Under the pieces are notes generated by a model. The model made no database searches. It was given only the letters and a program-made list of their open reading frames with translations, and was not told the origin of the DNA. This document shows positions 35,656 through 50,500 of a DNA stretch of 64,000 nt, one piece after another (position 1 is the stretch's first letter; every line of letters begins with the position of its first letter). A program made the position numbers and the translations under genes. The DNA lies in the NCBI GenBank assembly GCA_035222895.1, contig JAVYIG010000647.1, forward strand, positions 331,001-395,000. The letters run 5' to 3'. This DNA is from Strongylocentrotus droebachiensis (taxonomy: Eukaryota > Echinodermata > Echinoidea > Camarodonta > Strongylocentrotidae).

Positions 35656-38400
35656 TAACGTCGCCTGCTTGGAGCGAAAAGGCTTGAACTCTGTGTTAAA
35701 GTGTATGAGTTAATGCCCTTCTGGCTCCAAACAGACGAAGTGATTACTGACGTTGGTAAAATAGTATCGATGGGCGTTCGATTACATAAAAAAACAATTA
35801 TTCTTAACAGGATATATAATGTTAGTTATAGGGGATTTCCCCAATCAAATTAACACATAACATGTGAATCCAGTTACACGGTATTAATCTATAGCTTATA
35901 GCAAAATGCATAAATAGTGTAGAGCCATCAATTGAATTCTTTTCGGGTAGCATTTAATCTTTCTTTATTACGGAAACTTACACTCCTATACTACGAAAGC
36001 ATTTTTAAATATTTTGTTAACATTATTTTTTGAAATGCCTCTTCAAACTTTTCCAAATGTATCCATTCATGTCTTTTTCATAATAGGACTGTATCATGGG
36101 GGGGGGGGGCATATAAGAATCGGCCCATACTTTGCATAAATTAAAATGAAAGGTTCAAATAACAATATTATTTTTTTGGCAAAATATGTTTTAAAGTGAT
36201 TTATGTGTGATTATCTTGTTTAAGTCTGTGTAAGATTTCGCGTCGATGAAACAATTTACTGCTGATATCTAACGTTTTTAAATGCCCATTCTGAAGAGCG
36301 ATAAAAGAGAGTATATGTTTCCAAACGAGTTCAAGATAAATCATTGCAAAGTTTTAAAAAAAGCTCTACTATGTTGTATCAAAGAGGTTGACAAGCTCCT
36401 TTAAAGAAGGAGGGGACTTCCCCTCTGACGTCATATGAATCTGGGTGTTTGGTACGGGTATACCCCATTTACATGTATAGACATGCCTTCCATGGTTAGC
36501 GTTCTCATGCATTGTCGTTTGTACTTAAAATCTTTTTGGGAAAAAACATACACAATTTGTTCAGATTTTTAATTTATTTTGTATTATTGATATTATTATT
36601 GTGAAATAACTAAACGGAAATACGCTACGTAAGACCCTGGCGTCTGACGCATGATCATGAAACTAAAACATTGTCCTTTTAATGGATTATTGTGGCTATA
36701 ATAATATTTAATTGCCTTTTATGAAGTAATGGTTGTGTTTTCTGGGAAAGCGCTAGAGGGCGGGATGGGCCAGGGGGCGGGGGGGGGGGGGGGGGAGGCC
36801 CAAATAATCAATGTTTGTATTAATAGCTAGTTGTGACACTCGCCTTAGATTTAAGCCTCAGCTCCATATTAGCTTCCATTGTCAATTTTTGTCCACTCTC
36901 AGAAGGAATTAATCAATTTTAGGGGGGTGTACGACACGACGTGGCAGGTTCAAATTTCAAACTTAACATTCTGCCTGCATGCAGTTATACTTTTTATATA
37001 TCGGATTATACTTATTGCCTGTGGGAAATCGGGAAGTTTTTTTTTTAAAGTCTCTTGCGCTGATGTCAAACAGGAGCAGCTACATGCAGTAAAGGGCCGA
37101 TTTGATGCAACTATATAGTGCAGACTCTAATACGAGAATAGCTAGTGTCAGTGGAACATGCCTGCAGCTCCATGTCTTGCTAGAGTGGAGGAGGGAAGTG
37201 GGGGGGGGGGGTGGGGGACCCGATAGATCGGGGTAACTATCGTAGGATTATAATGCATGTAAGTAGGAAGTATCATGGCAAAAGAACCTCTGATTTTTAG
37301 GCCAGTTAAAATGGATTTCTTGTTCGAAAATTTCGAAAATGAGGAAAACGGGGTTCATTGTTGATTAATATAAGATATTTTTCCTGAACATAAAATGCTC
37401 TTGGACCCGAATTTGTATTTGCAGTTCACAGACTCGAAACGATGTGAAATTGCATGATATTAATGATTTTATGTTATCTTGATCATTACCTAGATGTCCT
37501 CCGTCTCCGATCCATTTGGAAGCGCATATAGAGACGTTTAAATGTGATTTGTAGAATTTGTAGAAATTATTGTATTAAGTCTTTGACCCCCTCTCGGGGT
37601 ATGCGAGTACAAACAAACATAAAAGTATGAATAGCGATGCATGACTTGTGAATACAATTCTTATACATTATACATAGATAATGACACAAAGATACAAACG
37701 ATAATAGTTAGTACTAATGATAGGTCTATAGGTATGGAAACACAAACGTAAACAATATAACGAACTAGTAAACACAATGTATACATGCGATTTAGAAATG
37801 TATCAGTATACTGCAGTCTATTCACAAGCTAAAGAGTAAAAAAAAGTAGGCTGTTTCACTAATCCTACTGCTATAATGTAGGTTTAACTCTAATTGTACA
37901 GTTTTGTACTACCTGAAATGGCTTCTTCGATCTGTTTTTTTGAGAAAATGTCAAGTATCACGGGCGAGTAAATCTTGCGAAATTTTCAACTGAGAAGTGC
38001 TTCTATAGTATCAAAAAGTTCTGGCATGTGCAAAGCACTTGGAAGCTTAGTCTTACAAAACTTTATCGGTAAATATGACATCGATCCCTAACTTTGAAAA
38101 TATATGGACATACAAAAATATACAAGAACAGCATTATTATTATATGATTCATCCAAAAGAAAAATATCTATATCAAATATCATTAATCAATTTTTAAAAA
38201 AGAACAGAGGTGCATGGTCTTATCCTGTGGCCTCGATGTCGTCTTCATTTTCCGCCCCTCCGCCCCCCCCCCCCCCCCCCACGATCTTTGGCATCGACAG
38301 GTCATATCCATCCATGCCACCATGTCGAGTAGGAGTCGGGCTAACTCGGACCAGGGGACAACTCAGCCCAGGTACGATCCGTCGAGTATTAGTACAAAGT
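35656..38400. other. Intergenic upstream of MSL3
   Basis: No gene is supported. AT-rich, with poly-G tracts at about 36098-36108, 36775-36795 and 37199-37216. Confidence 0.5.
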
Positions 38401-38422
38401 TCAATGCCTATCTGCGCAAATG

Positions 38423-38434
38423 TGCGCATGCGCG
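38423..38434 (+). promoter_or_regulatory. NRF1-type motif TGCGCATGCGCG
   Basis: A palindromic tgcgcatgcgcg matches the known NRF1 consensus (YGCGCAYGCGCR). It lies about 35 bp upstream of the MSL3 start codon, in a locally GC-richer segment. NRF1 sites are common in promoters of broadly expressed animal genes. Confidence 0.6.
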
Positions 38435-38467
38435 TGAAACTGCGTGTATGTCCAAAAGTCAAAGAAT

Positions 38468-38572
38468 ATGATTGCCACACGAGGATTAAAAGCACCGTCT
38501 TTTGGCGTTGGTGAAAGAGTATTGTGTTTTGAACCAGATCCTACCAAAGTACGAGTTTTATACGATTCTAAA
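38468..38572 (+). CDS. MSL3: MSL3 exon 1
   Basis: 35 codons, [20 protein letters not shown] then [15 protein letters not shown], phase 0 donor gtaagt. The ATG at 38468 is the closest in-frame Met before the conserved [16 protein letters not shown]. Confidence 0.9.
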
Positions 38573-41500
38573 GTAAGTATACAGTGATATTCATTTTTTC
38601 AATTTAGGCAAAGTAAGGTCATTGCTACAATCGCGTTTCACTTCGTCATGTGTTATTGTTGTCCCATTAATATAAATCGATGTAGTCTAGGCCTAGATCT
38701 AAATAGTATGGGCGCTTGTTCAGAAACCTATCTAAAATTTGACCCGTAACTCCGGCGTGGAGATACCCGACTAAAACATACCCAAAATGAAGTAAATATT
38801 CATTAAATGTCCAAATAAAGATCATGAGTTAAAATTCGTTATGTTTATTACCTGTTTCGTGTCAATTTTCTTGTTATTTTGGAGTATTTTTCGGAAACGT
38901 TGATATTATTTTTCACAGGTTTCACGGCATGACGGCAAACCGCTGCACAATACAAGTACATACCGATGGTGGGTTGTGGGCGGGCGCGCGCCTGTGTGAA
39001 GTTATCTACCGTAATTTTTCAGATCCTCATTAGACTTGAGGGCCTGGGGCCCGTTCCTAGAAACCGTCATAGATCTAGAGTAAGACCGCCAAACTTTGGA
39101 CACTTAAGTAGGGACCGCAACGGGCTACTGCGCAACGCAACTGCGCATCTGCTGTCTGCACGCAAAAACTTCGTTTTCAATCGACGAAGCGAAGTCTATT
39201 TTCTTCGTATCCATTTCAGACGATTTCGCGTTGTATTGCGGTAGGTAGGGGTATATATCGGATACCAAAATTGTCTGCAATACAGTAGCCACAACTAGCT
39301 TAAAAATCGACGAAGATTTGCTAAATTACGATCATTTTTGAGGTAAGTACCACTTTAAACTTAGTTTTTTCCATTAAATGTTATAAGAATATTGATGAAT
39401 TTGGTATCAGTTTGTAGACAAAAGAGTTTTCTACTAGAAAATAACGATGATTTTGTTTGGTTTTGTAGCGCATGCGATCGCAAGTGAGTTGCAGTGCAGT
39501 GTGTGTGGTGTGAGCTAGTGACTGCCGTGGCCGATTCATTGCAACGCAGTGCGCCGTTACTGCCGCGACCGAATCATTGCAGTGCAGTGTGTGAGGTGTG
39601 TGCTGCGACTGCCGTGTAGGGAGGGTGCTCGGAAGATAGAAGATACATTTTGTGCGAATGGGTCATGCTCATTTTGTGTGGTCGGCTGTTCCATGTAGTG
39701 TACTTACACCCCTTAATACAAACCCGTCATTGATACTTTTAATCAGTGTTGATTATTAAATGAGAAAACGGTCAATTCGAATCGGGAATTGAATATAAGA
39801 AACTGACAGAATGATATTGAAAGTTATGATTAAAGAGGGGCTTAAGACTAAAGACTTTTATGTTGAAAGTTTATCCTATTTGGCTCTTCTTTCCTTTTCA
39901 CACATTCACATAAATTAGATCAATAATTGTTTTAGGCCTAATTCAATTCAATTCAGGTTAGTTATTGTCTTGTCGCCCGATCAAATTTCTTGGGATCACA
40001 AACCAGTTTAATCGTGATAGTTGTCTTCACTTTTTGGAGAGGTTACTTTTGTGGAGATGGTCAACAATTTTTTTTCTTCTTGAAGATGGTTTCATGTTGA
40101 CCTCAGTTTTTTTTTTTTTTTCATTCTGTTGTACAAATTAATGTATATTTGATTAATTCAGTAAAAAAAAATGAAATCAATTTAATTACATGTACTTTTC
40201 TATTTTCATCAACAGAATTCATCTAAAGTGGGATATCACCTGGAAGTGTACCTGTCTAGTTAATGCAACTGAAGAAATGGAACATTAAAACAAAAAATTC
40301 TCACAAGCATGGTGTATTAATTGTGTTATGATTTAAATTATACATGTAGTAAAGACAATTTGAGGTGGTAGGTGAATCATTTCTGCATACTGCACTGTAG
40401 TTAAAGTAATAATTATCAATGATGTTCTTTGAAGAGAGCTGGTATTAATCCTTTCTTTACTTAGCCTGCAGAGAGAGTAAAAAAAAAAAAAAGTTAGGGG
40501 TCATATACAAAAATAGGTTAAGACTATGTACAATTATTTTTATAGAATTTATTCTTTTGTTTGCATTGCTGATGCAGCCCCAAACTAGGTAAATGTATGC
40601 TGTACTAGAAAGCCTTTAGAAAGAAAGGTACAAGTGTATAATTATGCATGTATTAATCTATTATATGGAAGTTTGTTCCATTAATGAGACCCCGTTTCTT
40701 ATAAATGCATGTACATGTAAAGAAACGGTCAACTTGCAAGTATTTGAAATTTAGTATGTGTTTGTTTACTTAATAGTTACACAGCATTTACAGTACCACT
40801 CAAAGTCTCTAGTACAAATCATAATACATCAACAAAAATATAACCATTCAATCATGTAGTAAGAGAAGAAATGAAAGAAATTGATCAACGTACAGCATTT
40901 TTACGCAACAATCAATTTGTTTACTCTTTTGTTTACATCACTGAATAAGACAAGAAAGTGGTAAACAAATATAAATTGTAATTACGAGAAGAGAACTGAT
41001 ATTGTGATTTCAGAACTGTTATATATTGCTAACTGAATAATGATAAATACATTAAAAGAAGTTTTGTACTTAAAACTCATTGTCGGACGAAGTTATTTAC
41101 CTTTGTTTACATGTGTTTATTTTCCTTTGTTTCCATGGCAACCACAGAATAATAAATTGATGATAATGTCTTTGAATAGTGACATCTGTTTTGTTTGCTA
41201 ATGTAAGTCATGTTTTCATTTGAAATAAACCTCTAGCACATTTTATATCAGAAATATTCTTGTATGAAGTTGTTTACTCTTTTGTTTACATAACTTTCAC
41301 TATGAAAAGACTTACCTTTGTCTTAGGATTTGACCAAACTTTACATTGAAAAATACCATTGAAAATTACCGATGCATAACATTTTAAAAAAATCATAAAA
41401 AATCAGCCCCTTGGCCGATTTTGATGATTTTTACATTAATCAACTGGGAATTAAAGAATAAAGCAATTCTGATACATTTAAAGATCCCTAAGTGCAATAT

Positions 41501-44500
41501 CAAAATACCCATTTCTGTCCCTAACTTAAGACAAGACGGGGGAAAACATTAAATTCTTTTTTTAATTATTGAAAGATCAAATATAGATCTAGAAGTCTAC
41601 TATTATTGTGCAAATACTGTTTATGTAAGTCATGAAAATAAAATTAGAGTAAAGGAGCCGGTAATCGGCCAGCTCCGGTTTTCGGCCGATTGGTTGGATA
41701 CATGGTAAAATCACTTTAAAATACATCGCATAATAGCATAACACATATCCCACACATACCATACCATGCCAGTGTCACTGAAGAACCACATTTGCAATGA
41801 AAAATATATCCTAAAATATCACATTTTAGCGATGTAATCGGCGGTCCCGCTACCCAAATCTGAAAAATCGAGTTTCTTACGCGTGTATGTAAGAAATATG
41901 GGTACCAGAAAATGAGCTTTATTTCAAGTATTTTTCAGATATAGAGCCCGATTTTGTGTTAGTCGCAAGCTCAAAAGTATCTCATCGCATGTATTAAATC
42001 AATGCAGCCGGACCCCGCCACGCACACACGATATGTCTGTCTAATTCAGATTCCAACTTCCGATCACCGCTGTGCCTGTCTTCGGCCAGGCGAGCACCCG
42101 GGAGCTCCGGCGTGGGATACCTGTTCCGCCCGCTTGTGCTATACATCAGCGCGAAAACGCACGGCGGGCGCGAGCGCTTCCTATTGACTTTGTACATGCG
42201 GCCGTAAACTGAAACGCTCGACCGATAACTGGCTCCAAAACAGTGAAAATTGAAATGAATATTGTCATGGCAATTCGTGATTTTTTTCTGGGATTCTTTT
42301 TTTGTTTAAATAATAATAATATTTGCTTCATGATTTGAACAAGAAATGATAATAAATAGGAAGTAAAGAGTCCAATAAATAGGATTTTGTCTTAAGTGGC
42401 CGAAAACCGGGTCCTTTACTCTAGTAAAAGAAATGGAAAACTAGAATTATTTACTTACCCGCCGAACCTTTTTTCATGCCAAGCTTCGGACGCACTTGCC
42501 AAGCTTCAGACGTTCATGTGTAGCGCACGTATAGCGCATAGCCCACGTACAGCGCGCGCGCTAAAGTGCGCATTCATCAGAGGAAACCGGATCAAAAATG
42601 GAACGACGGGGGTAAGTTTGACTGCGTTGATTTCATGAAAAAAGTATTATTTTCTCGTTTTGGATAGATTTATTAATAGGTAGAACTATCAGAAAGGTGT
42701 TTTTCACAACACTCACACAATATTTTGGTGCTAAAATCTTACAAATGCGCTATTTTTTCGTAGTCAAAATGACACTCAATGTTGCCTGTCCGAAGCTTGG
42801 AAGAGCGCCATCTTCCGGTAGGGGAACCTGTATAGTACCCCTAGGTCCGTGATAACGGCCGCCATTAGAACATTTTCGCGATAGAGTGAAAAAGTATCTC
42901 ATAAGCTCCCATAATTTTGGCAGAAACCACCTGAAATATGCCAAGGATTTGTTTGTAATCGATATATTGGAGGCTCTACACCTTAACTCCCCTGTTTTGT
43001 AAAAATCTAGGTAACCTGAAATCTGTCTCTGAATTCGATGTTTTTTGTGAGTTTTGCAGACGGCAACCTGCCCTAACTTTCTGTACTAACGAGTAACGAT
43101 ATAGGTTAGTAGTAGTATCAAATGCATGCAAGTTACCCGCCTGAGCTAGGCTCATATTTTGCGTTCGAGCCGTTGAAGTAATTTTTGTCCGAAGCTTGGC
43201 AACGTCCGAAGTTTGGCGGTCTTACTCTAAGTCTAACTTCTTGACTATCCCATTGAAACATGTGTTAATTCTATAACACACGTTTCAATGTGATAGTCAA
43301 AAGTTAGACTGCTGACAGTTTCTAGGAACGGGCCCCTGGTCTATTAATATGTCTATACTGTATTATAGACTAGGGTAGCGCGCTCGGTATGGTATTCGGT
43401 CAATTCCCAGTATGCGGTCAGACAGCCGTTTCAACCACTCCAGCAAAGCATAGCACTGCATGCTTGCTGTGAGGCAGGTATTATTAGACCCATACACAAA
43501 TACACACACCACACAATATTGCATAGACTGCATACAATCGTGCCGATGCGGCTGTAAGCAAAGTTTGACAGTAGACTTACAATTTGAATTTTTAAATTAT
43601 TCTTTTTAACATCTGTAAGTTGAAAAAAATGTATTTTACTGCTATTTACATGTACATGTAGGTGTCATCAATTGGCACTAGTATCAAATTTTGAGTGAAA
43701 TCAGTTGAGTTTTGTACAGTGGTGTTTGAAATGTTGAGAATCAAAAGCACAGCTTTTACTACACAGCCAGGATAGTGATGCTCCTACATGTATGTGTGGT
43801 TTCAACAGCTGTAACAATTTAAAAAATAATTTATGAGCCACGAAACTTGCACAAATCAGGCAGCTTAACAACTTTTCTTAACTCTCAAAATTAAATCAAG
43901 TATACACTGTAGGGCCCCGGAAAGATCTCCAACTTAACTCGAAATTGGTCAGTGTCGCACAACTTTCTGCACTTCCGGGTTCTGTTAGCACATGCGCTAA
44001 CATGCATAGCCATATGTAGAAGTCTATTGCGAAACAACTACGTGTGCTGTCGCAATGAAGTTAGTATATATTTTAAGTGACCTTAAATTCCTGTTAGAGG
44101 ACTAATTTTCTTTTCTTTTGATGGGTAGATCGCCAAATAAAGGAGGTAAGAATTCAAAATATTTGTGATTTCCCCTTAAGTGACCGAATACCGGGTGCGC
44201 TACCCTACTGTATTTTATGATTCGTATTTTGTTTAATGCTAAATAAATTTAGTTTAATTCAATTTATTGGAGGAGTGAGCAGTGATTTACATAAGACCTG
44301 TGGGTACGGTAATAAAAGTGAAGGCTACTCCCAGTGATACCTGTACATGTAGATTACATCTGTTATTGGGTAAATAACCCATGCTTTTGACTCTCTTTTA
44401 CATTAATTACCAGATACTGAAAGTTGATTGGACAAGAGACAGTGCTGGCAAGAGAGTGCCAGAGTACCTAGTCCACTTCAATGGCTGGAATCACAGGTAA

Positions 44501-47500
44501 GGCTTTAGCTCAGCTGCACAGTCTTGAATTTCCTTTGAAAGGGAAATCCAACCTTTCAAAAAGAAAGGTAGAAATAATATTGAGCAGGATAAGAGTGAAA
44601 AAGGAAGAAGTAATTTGCAAGAGAGAGAGAGAGAGAGAGATGAAGGGGGATAGGGAGCACATAAGCAAATGAGAGCTCACAGTTTGAGAAAAAAGAGCTA
44701 TGAGAGGGAGAGAGAGAGAGGGTGGGAGAGGGGGGGGGGGTGGGAGGCCAGTGAGAAATAAAACAGAGGGTACACTGTTGTAAATCAAATAGTTTGAAGG
44801 CACAAACCATTATCAGTCATGCAGTACATGAAGTATGTAATGTATACCGTAAATAACGGTGTATTAACCGCACCTTTTTGCCGCCGAAAAAAATTTCAAA
44901 GTCGGGGGTGCGGCTTATACACGGTACACCAAAAAAGTTTCGATTTATGCCCCCTCCACCTGGCGCTATGCCCGGCAATGTCTCCCAGCTCGGTAATCGG
45001 TGTGTTGACTCACCACTCGGAAACTAGAACAACACTCAAATTTGTCTGTCATCTTGGTTTAAAAGTAATCTTTCTGATAGATCTCAATATGTAGTTTATA
45101 ATAATAATTCCTCCAATTTTTCTTCTATTACATGGTGTACCACAAGGTTCTATCCTAGGTCTCCTACTGTTTTTTAATTTACATCAATGATCTTACACAC
45201 AAAAAAGGGCGAAAAAGAGGGGTGCGGTCAATACACGAGGGCGGTTTCTATAACGTTAATTACGGTACACTACACTGTCTTGTGCACTCCATAAAGCCCT
45301 GTACTGTAGCTGCTCTGGCCAGACAGTGATACATGTAGGCTCAGCTGAAGGCTTTATGGAATCTTGTAGGTTTGCATTACATGTGTATAAAGCGTCAAAT
45401 TAGATTTTTGTTAACAACAATAGTCAGGCTTGTATTCATCACACACAGTCTGGGTCACCCAGCTGTTTTTTTAAAATTACTATTAATATTACATAATTAT
45501 GTACTGTATGTATAATATACAGTAAGATGCCAACCAGTAGGATTAAATCGTATTTAGTACGATAATAAGAGTGAAATACGATAATCCTCTTAAAAATACG
45601 ATTTTTCATTGCAAAAAAAAAGAAAAGAAAAGTAAACCAAGTAAACCAGCGCAACCTCAACAAAAACTGTGCTTTACAATTTTCTCTTTGAATTTATTGA
45701 AAGAGCAAACATTTTACTTGACCGTACCGTACCAGTACAACATTTTTCTGAAATTTTACTGCCCCAAGCCCCAAGGCCAACGGGCCATTGGTAGTGTCAA
45801 GTTTTCGCGAAAATCTGATTTCTTAGGATACTCAGTCTGTTTTTTATGTCAAGAGGTTGGCATCTCTGAATAAAGACCTACAGGTACTCCTGAAATACTT
45901 CAAAATCACCATATACCGGTATGGACAATGAAACAATCAATGAAATCAATGAGTTATTGATATCGTTCATGTAGGTCTCCAATTAGTGTCTGTGCCTGCA
46001 GACTACCAATCAAGCTAGTATTGATCACACACAGTCTGAGCTTGTTATCTATTGTGGGGATGCTATAGTCTGCAAGCACAGACCCTAATTTGACACTTTA
46101 TCAAAAAATCATTGTGCCTTGAGAGAAGCCTAGCCCAGCTACCTACTGGTTGTGTCAGGAGCAGCTACAGTGCATGGCCTATGGTAGTCTTATAGTGCAG
46201 ACTCACTTTTATGACTGACCAGGGTTTGTGCTTGCAGACTAAGGATGCTAGGTCACCAAGGTCATAAGTTGGCCCTATACAATTGGCGGGTTTCTGCTGC
46301 AGTACAATAGCATGAATGGGTTTGCGGACATGTTTGTATACAAACGAAAGACTGCTCCGTATTTACTGGTAATGTGAATGCAGTGGTGAACTGTATCGGT
46401 ATGTTTACATGAAGGACGCAATAGTGAACAGTGGTAAGTTGCACAGTTATAGTACTAGTGCAAACATTTTATGTTTTTGTATTCATTTATGCAAATTTGA
46501 ATGAAACTGTAGCCTTTGAATTTCATTGTACCGTTACTTTTATAGATCTGTGTATTTTGTGTGTCATTTCATTTGAAATAATCTAATTTGTGATGAAATT
46601 CGTTATGATGCACCAAATTTTTACATACATGTAGCAGTACTTAACTAGTTTGTAGTACTGGTAGGTCAATAACTCAATATTTATGGGTACATGCCTGCAT
46701 ACATGCCTGTGGGTATTTTATAAGCCTACTTCTACATGTAGAATAAGACCAGGAAATCATGCCGCTTACATGTACAGTAGGAGGCGACCGCAATTTTGTT
46801 GATATTATCATAAGATTGACTGGTGTAACCTCAATCACTTCCGACAAAACCAATTCCTAATGGAACAAAATATGATCATGATGAGATAATGTATTGTAAT
46901 GTTATTTGTGGTCTGCTGTCTGCCTGGTGGGTCTTGATAGTGTGACTGTGGCGTAAGTTCAATCACCCCAACAAACCGATTCCAAACCGACTTAAAGCCC
47001 AAGTCCACTCCAAAAATAACTTACTTTCAATAGAACCAGACAAATCAGACAAACCAATCAAAAAAGTTTGAGCAAAATCGGATAACCAATAAGAAAGTTA
47101 TGAATTTTTAATGACATGAAGAACTTTGAGAATCACTACACAAATTGGCAACTCACTCATGAGTCTGTGACGTATGGTCCTCACTATCCACTCATTATTT
47201 TCTGTATATTAATATTATAAATTTCCTATTTTCACCCTAAAAATCCTATTTCTTCATACCAGCATCCAAGTTAGATTGTTAGTAATATGTGTTTGTGTGG
47301 ATGCTCAAATAAAGAGTAATTTTTGTCCAGTTAAATCATGAAAAAATGAATTTTGATAAACTATTTATATAAAAATCAATAATTATGAAATACAATATTC
47401 AGAAGATAGCATCAATTCTTCAAGATTAATCAACTTTTGGGGGAAATTTAATGCACGCAATATGATACAAATCATATAACCTGGGCAAAGGCATGGGAAA

Positions 47501-50500
47501 TCAAGTTTTGGGGGATAAAAAGGGAAATTAATTGGATTAAACTATGTAAAGCAATTGATAAGTTGTGAGGACATGACGTCACAAACTGATAACCATCTTG
47601 GCAATTTGTGTTGTGAATCTCATTGTTCCATAGTTTTACATACTTTTTCAAAAATTCATAACTTTCTTATTACCGGTAGTTATCCAATTTTGCTCAAACT
47701 TTTTTTGATTGGTTTGTCTGATTTTTCTGCTTTTATTGAAAGTAAGTTATTTTTCGAGTGGACTTGTCCTTTAAATCTGATAATTTCTGGGTAATGAATT
47801 GCTTTTTTTTTTGTCTTTTGGTGACCTTTTGTCAATCCCATTGTTGTGAATGGGGTTCACCTCCTTCACCCCAAACCTATTCGTAATTGATCATTTTGGG
47901 ATACTGTAATGTTTTTTTGTCTGGTGTTGGTCTTGTTGATGTGACTGGGTCACTGGGCTAAAATCTAAGTCGACCAGATAAAACCAATTCCTACCTGACT
48001 ATAAACCAATTCTCAGCAAATTGGGGGTAATGTATTGTTTTGGCTGTTATCAGCCTAGTGTCGGCCTCAGTCACACTCTCAAACCGATTCCAAAGAATCC
48101 AAACTGAGTCTACAGTACATGTGAACAAATTCTGAGCAAATCGGGGTGCAAGCCAGGAGCCTTTGTCCAGTCTGGACTCTGTACTCTGTTATCAGTCTGG
48201 TGTCTGTTTCATTGTTGTGTCTATTTTCACATACATTCACATGTACACTGTATCTCCAGAACCTACTGGGTAGTTGTTTTGGAGGCCTACATGTACATAT
48301 GTACTGTATATCACTGTACAAGTGTGTTTATTGTCTTTCATTATTATTTCGTTAATTCTTTCTTTCGTTGATGTTGGCAGTTGGGACAGATGGGCTCCAG
48401 AACACTTCATCCTCAAATACACAGATGAAAGCTTGGAGCTTCAGGAGAAGCTACAGAAAGAAGCTGAAGAAAAGATGTGAGTATTATTAACTTCTTGCTC
48501 TTTTTCGGATTTGAGACATGTATTGTATTGTATTTATTAAACTTTATTGATGTACATCAATATTCTGTTTATAAACATAAATCAATTTACAATGTACCGG
48601 TAATGTAACAAATCAATATTCTGTTTGTAAACATATAAATCATGATAGAACAAGTGTGTCATACCAAACATTAGAGAGAATCAGAACTGCATATAATGTA
48701 ACCACACTCTGCACTGTCTTTTTAATAATCATTATCTTTACATATATTGGATACCAACATGGAGGTATAATAAGAACAATGATTCATTGGTTGGGTGAAC
48801 TTGTTACTAAAGATAGTAGCATAACTTAGATCAGCTCTCTCAAGTTCTCAACCGATTGTTTGATAATGATTCACATGGCCGTTCTATTCACTCCAATGAT
48901 TTATTTTAGGGTGTCATATTTCATGTCATTGCAAAATTTCAATCATTCAGTAAAACTGTCAATTCTGACTCATGAAAGGTGGATTTAAATAAATATTTTA
49001 TCTGACGTAATGAAAATGAATTATGTGGACGCCAGGACCTGCATCCTTCTATAAAGTATATATGATAGAACACTGTTTGGGGATGTACATGTAAATCAAG
49101 GACTGCTTTAAAATAGAAATGTTTTTTGTTATCGCAGGAGAAAGAAGAGGAGGAAGAGAACATGGTCAGAGATTCTTGAAGAAGCAAGGGAGAAGAGAGA
49201 GAAGATGGCCAAAGGTAAGTGTATTGGAAGATTGAAATTTGTCTCTTTTGTTTGATTTTTTCTTTAAAGCCTGTCTGTACTAGTTTGACCAGGATTAGAC
49301 CACCCAGCGTGGTCACTGACAGGGGGCTCTCATCAACTCAGCTCTCAATTAACATAAGAAAAAGAGGATTATGGGGGACCAACCGTTTACCGTATATAAC
49401 GGTGTATAAACCGCACTTTTTTGCCGCCGAAAAAATTTCAAAGTCGGGGGTGCGGTTTATACACGGTACACCAAAAAAAAAAAAAAAAAAAAATTTTTTT
49501 TTTTTTTTTTTTAAAGTTTCAATTTATGCCCCTCCACCTGGCGCTATGCCTGGCAATGTCTCCCAGCTCGGTAATCGGTGTGTTGACTCACCACTCGGAA
49601 ACTAGAACAACACTCAAATTTGTCTGTCATCTTGGTTTGAAAGTAATCTTTCTGATAGATCTCAATATGTAGTTTATAATAATAATTCCTCCAATTTTTC
49701 TTCTATTACATGGTGTACCACAAGGTTCTATCCTAGGTCCCTACTGTTTTTTAATTTACAGTACCCTAATGATCTTACACACACAAAAAAAAAAAATCTC
49801 GGCAAAAAAAAAAAAAAAAAAAATTTTTTTTTTTTTTTTTTTTTAAGGGCGAAAAAGAGGGGTGCGGTTAATACACGAGGGCGGTTTATACAACGTTATT
49901 TACGGTAGGCATTGTTTTCTATATAGAGGGAGCAAGTAGCTACAAGTAGTACAGTGGGGTTTTAAGTAGACAGTTGTAGGAGTTTACTTGATTGTTTATA
50001 TCAGTGGAAATGTGGAGTTTCATGAATTAATACAGTTTTTCATGGGAGTTATTAAATTTACATGTTACATTAAATTTAAAAGTTTTACAGTTAATGACCT
50101 GCATGCATAAAAAAACAGTTCTTATTCTGCTGACTTACATGTGAAGTCACTCAGAGATAAAAGTAAATTTTTAAAATCTTGTTTCTATTTCCTAGAAAAC
50201 AGTGCAAGTTCAGCAGAAGACAGCAGTGTGGGTTCAGTAAGTTTTGTTTTTCAAAATTTCTTAAATATTTCTTAATGAGCTGGACGAATAATTGATGTAC
50301 AGGTCTGTATGATTGATGCTGAGACACGTTAAAGCCACACTGTACTAGAATCATCCCCTCTATGGCAATCTCAGGTCACCTGTAGCAGTATGGTCCTGTA
50401 ACCTCGCTGCGCTGTTGGTACTCGCATCAAGTCCTCTTTCTGCGAAGTGGAAATTAGGTGTTGGGTTAAGCAGCGTTGGCAAATTGACCATGAGATGGCG

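Noticed and set aside
44819..45094. 91-codon frame repeated at 49421
   Set aside because: Lies within the TACCGTA element copies and crosses the captured RT fragment in the wrong frame.
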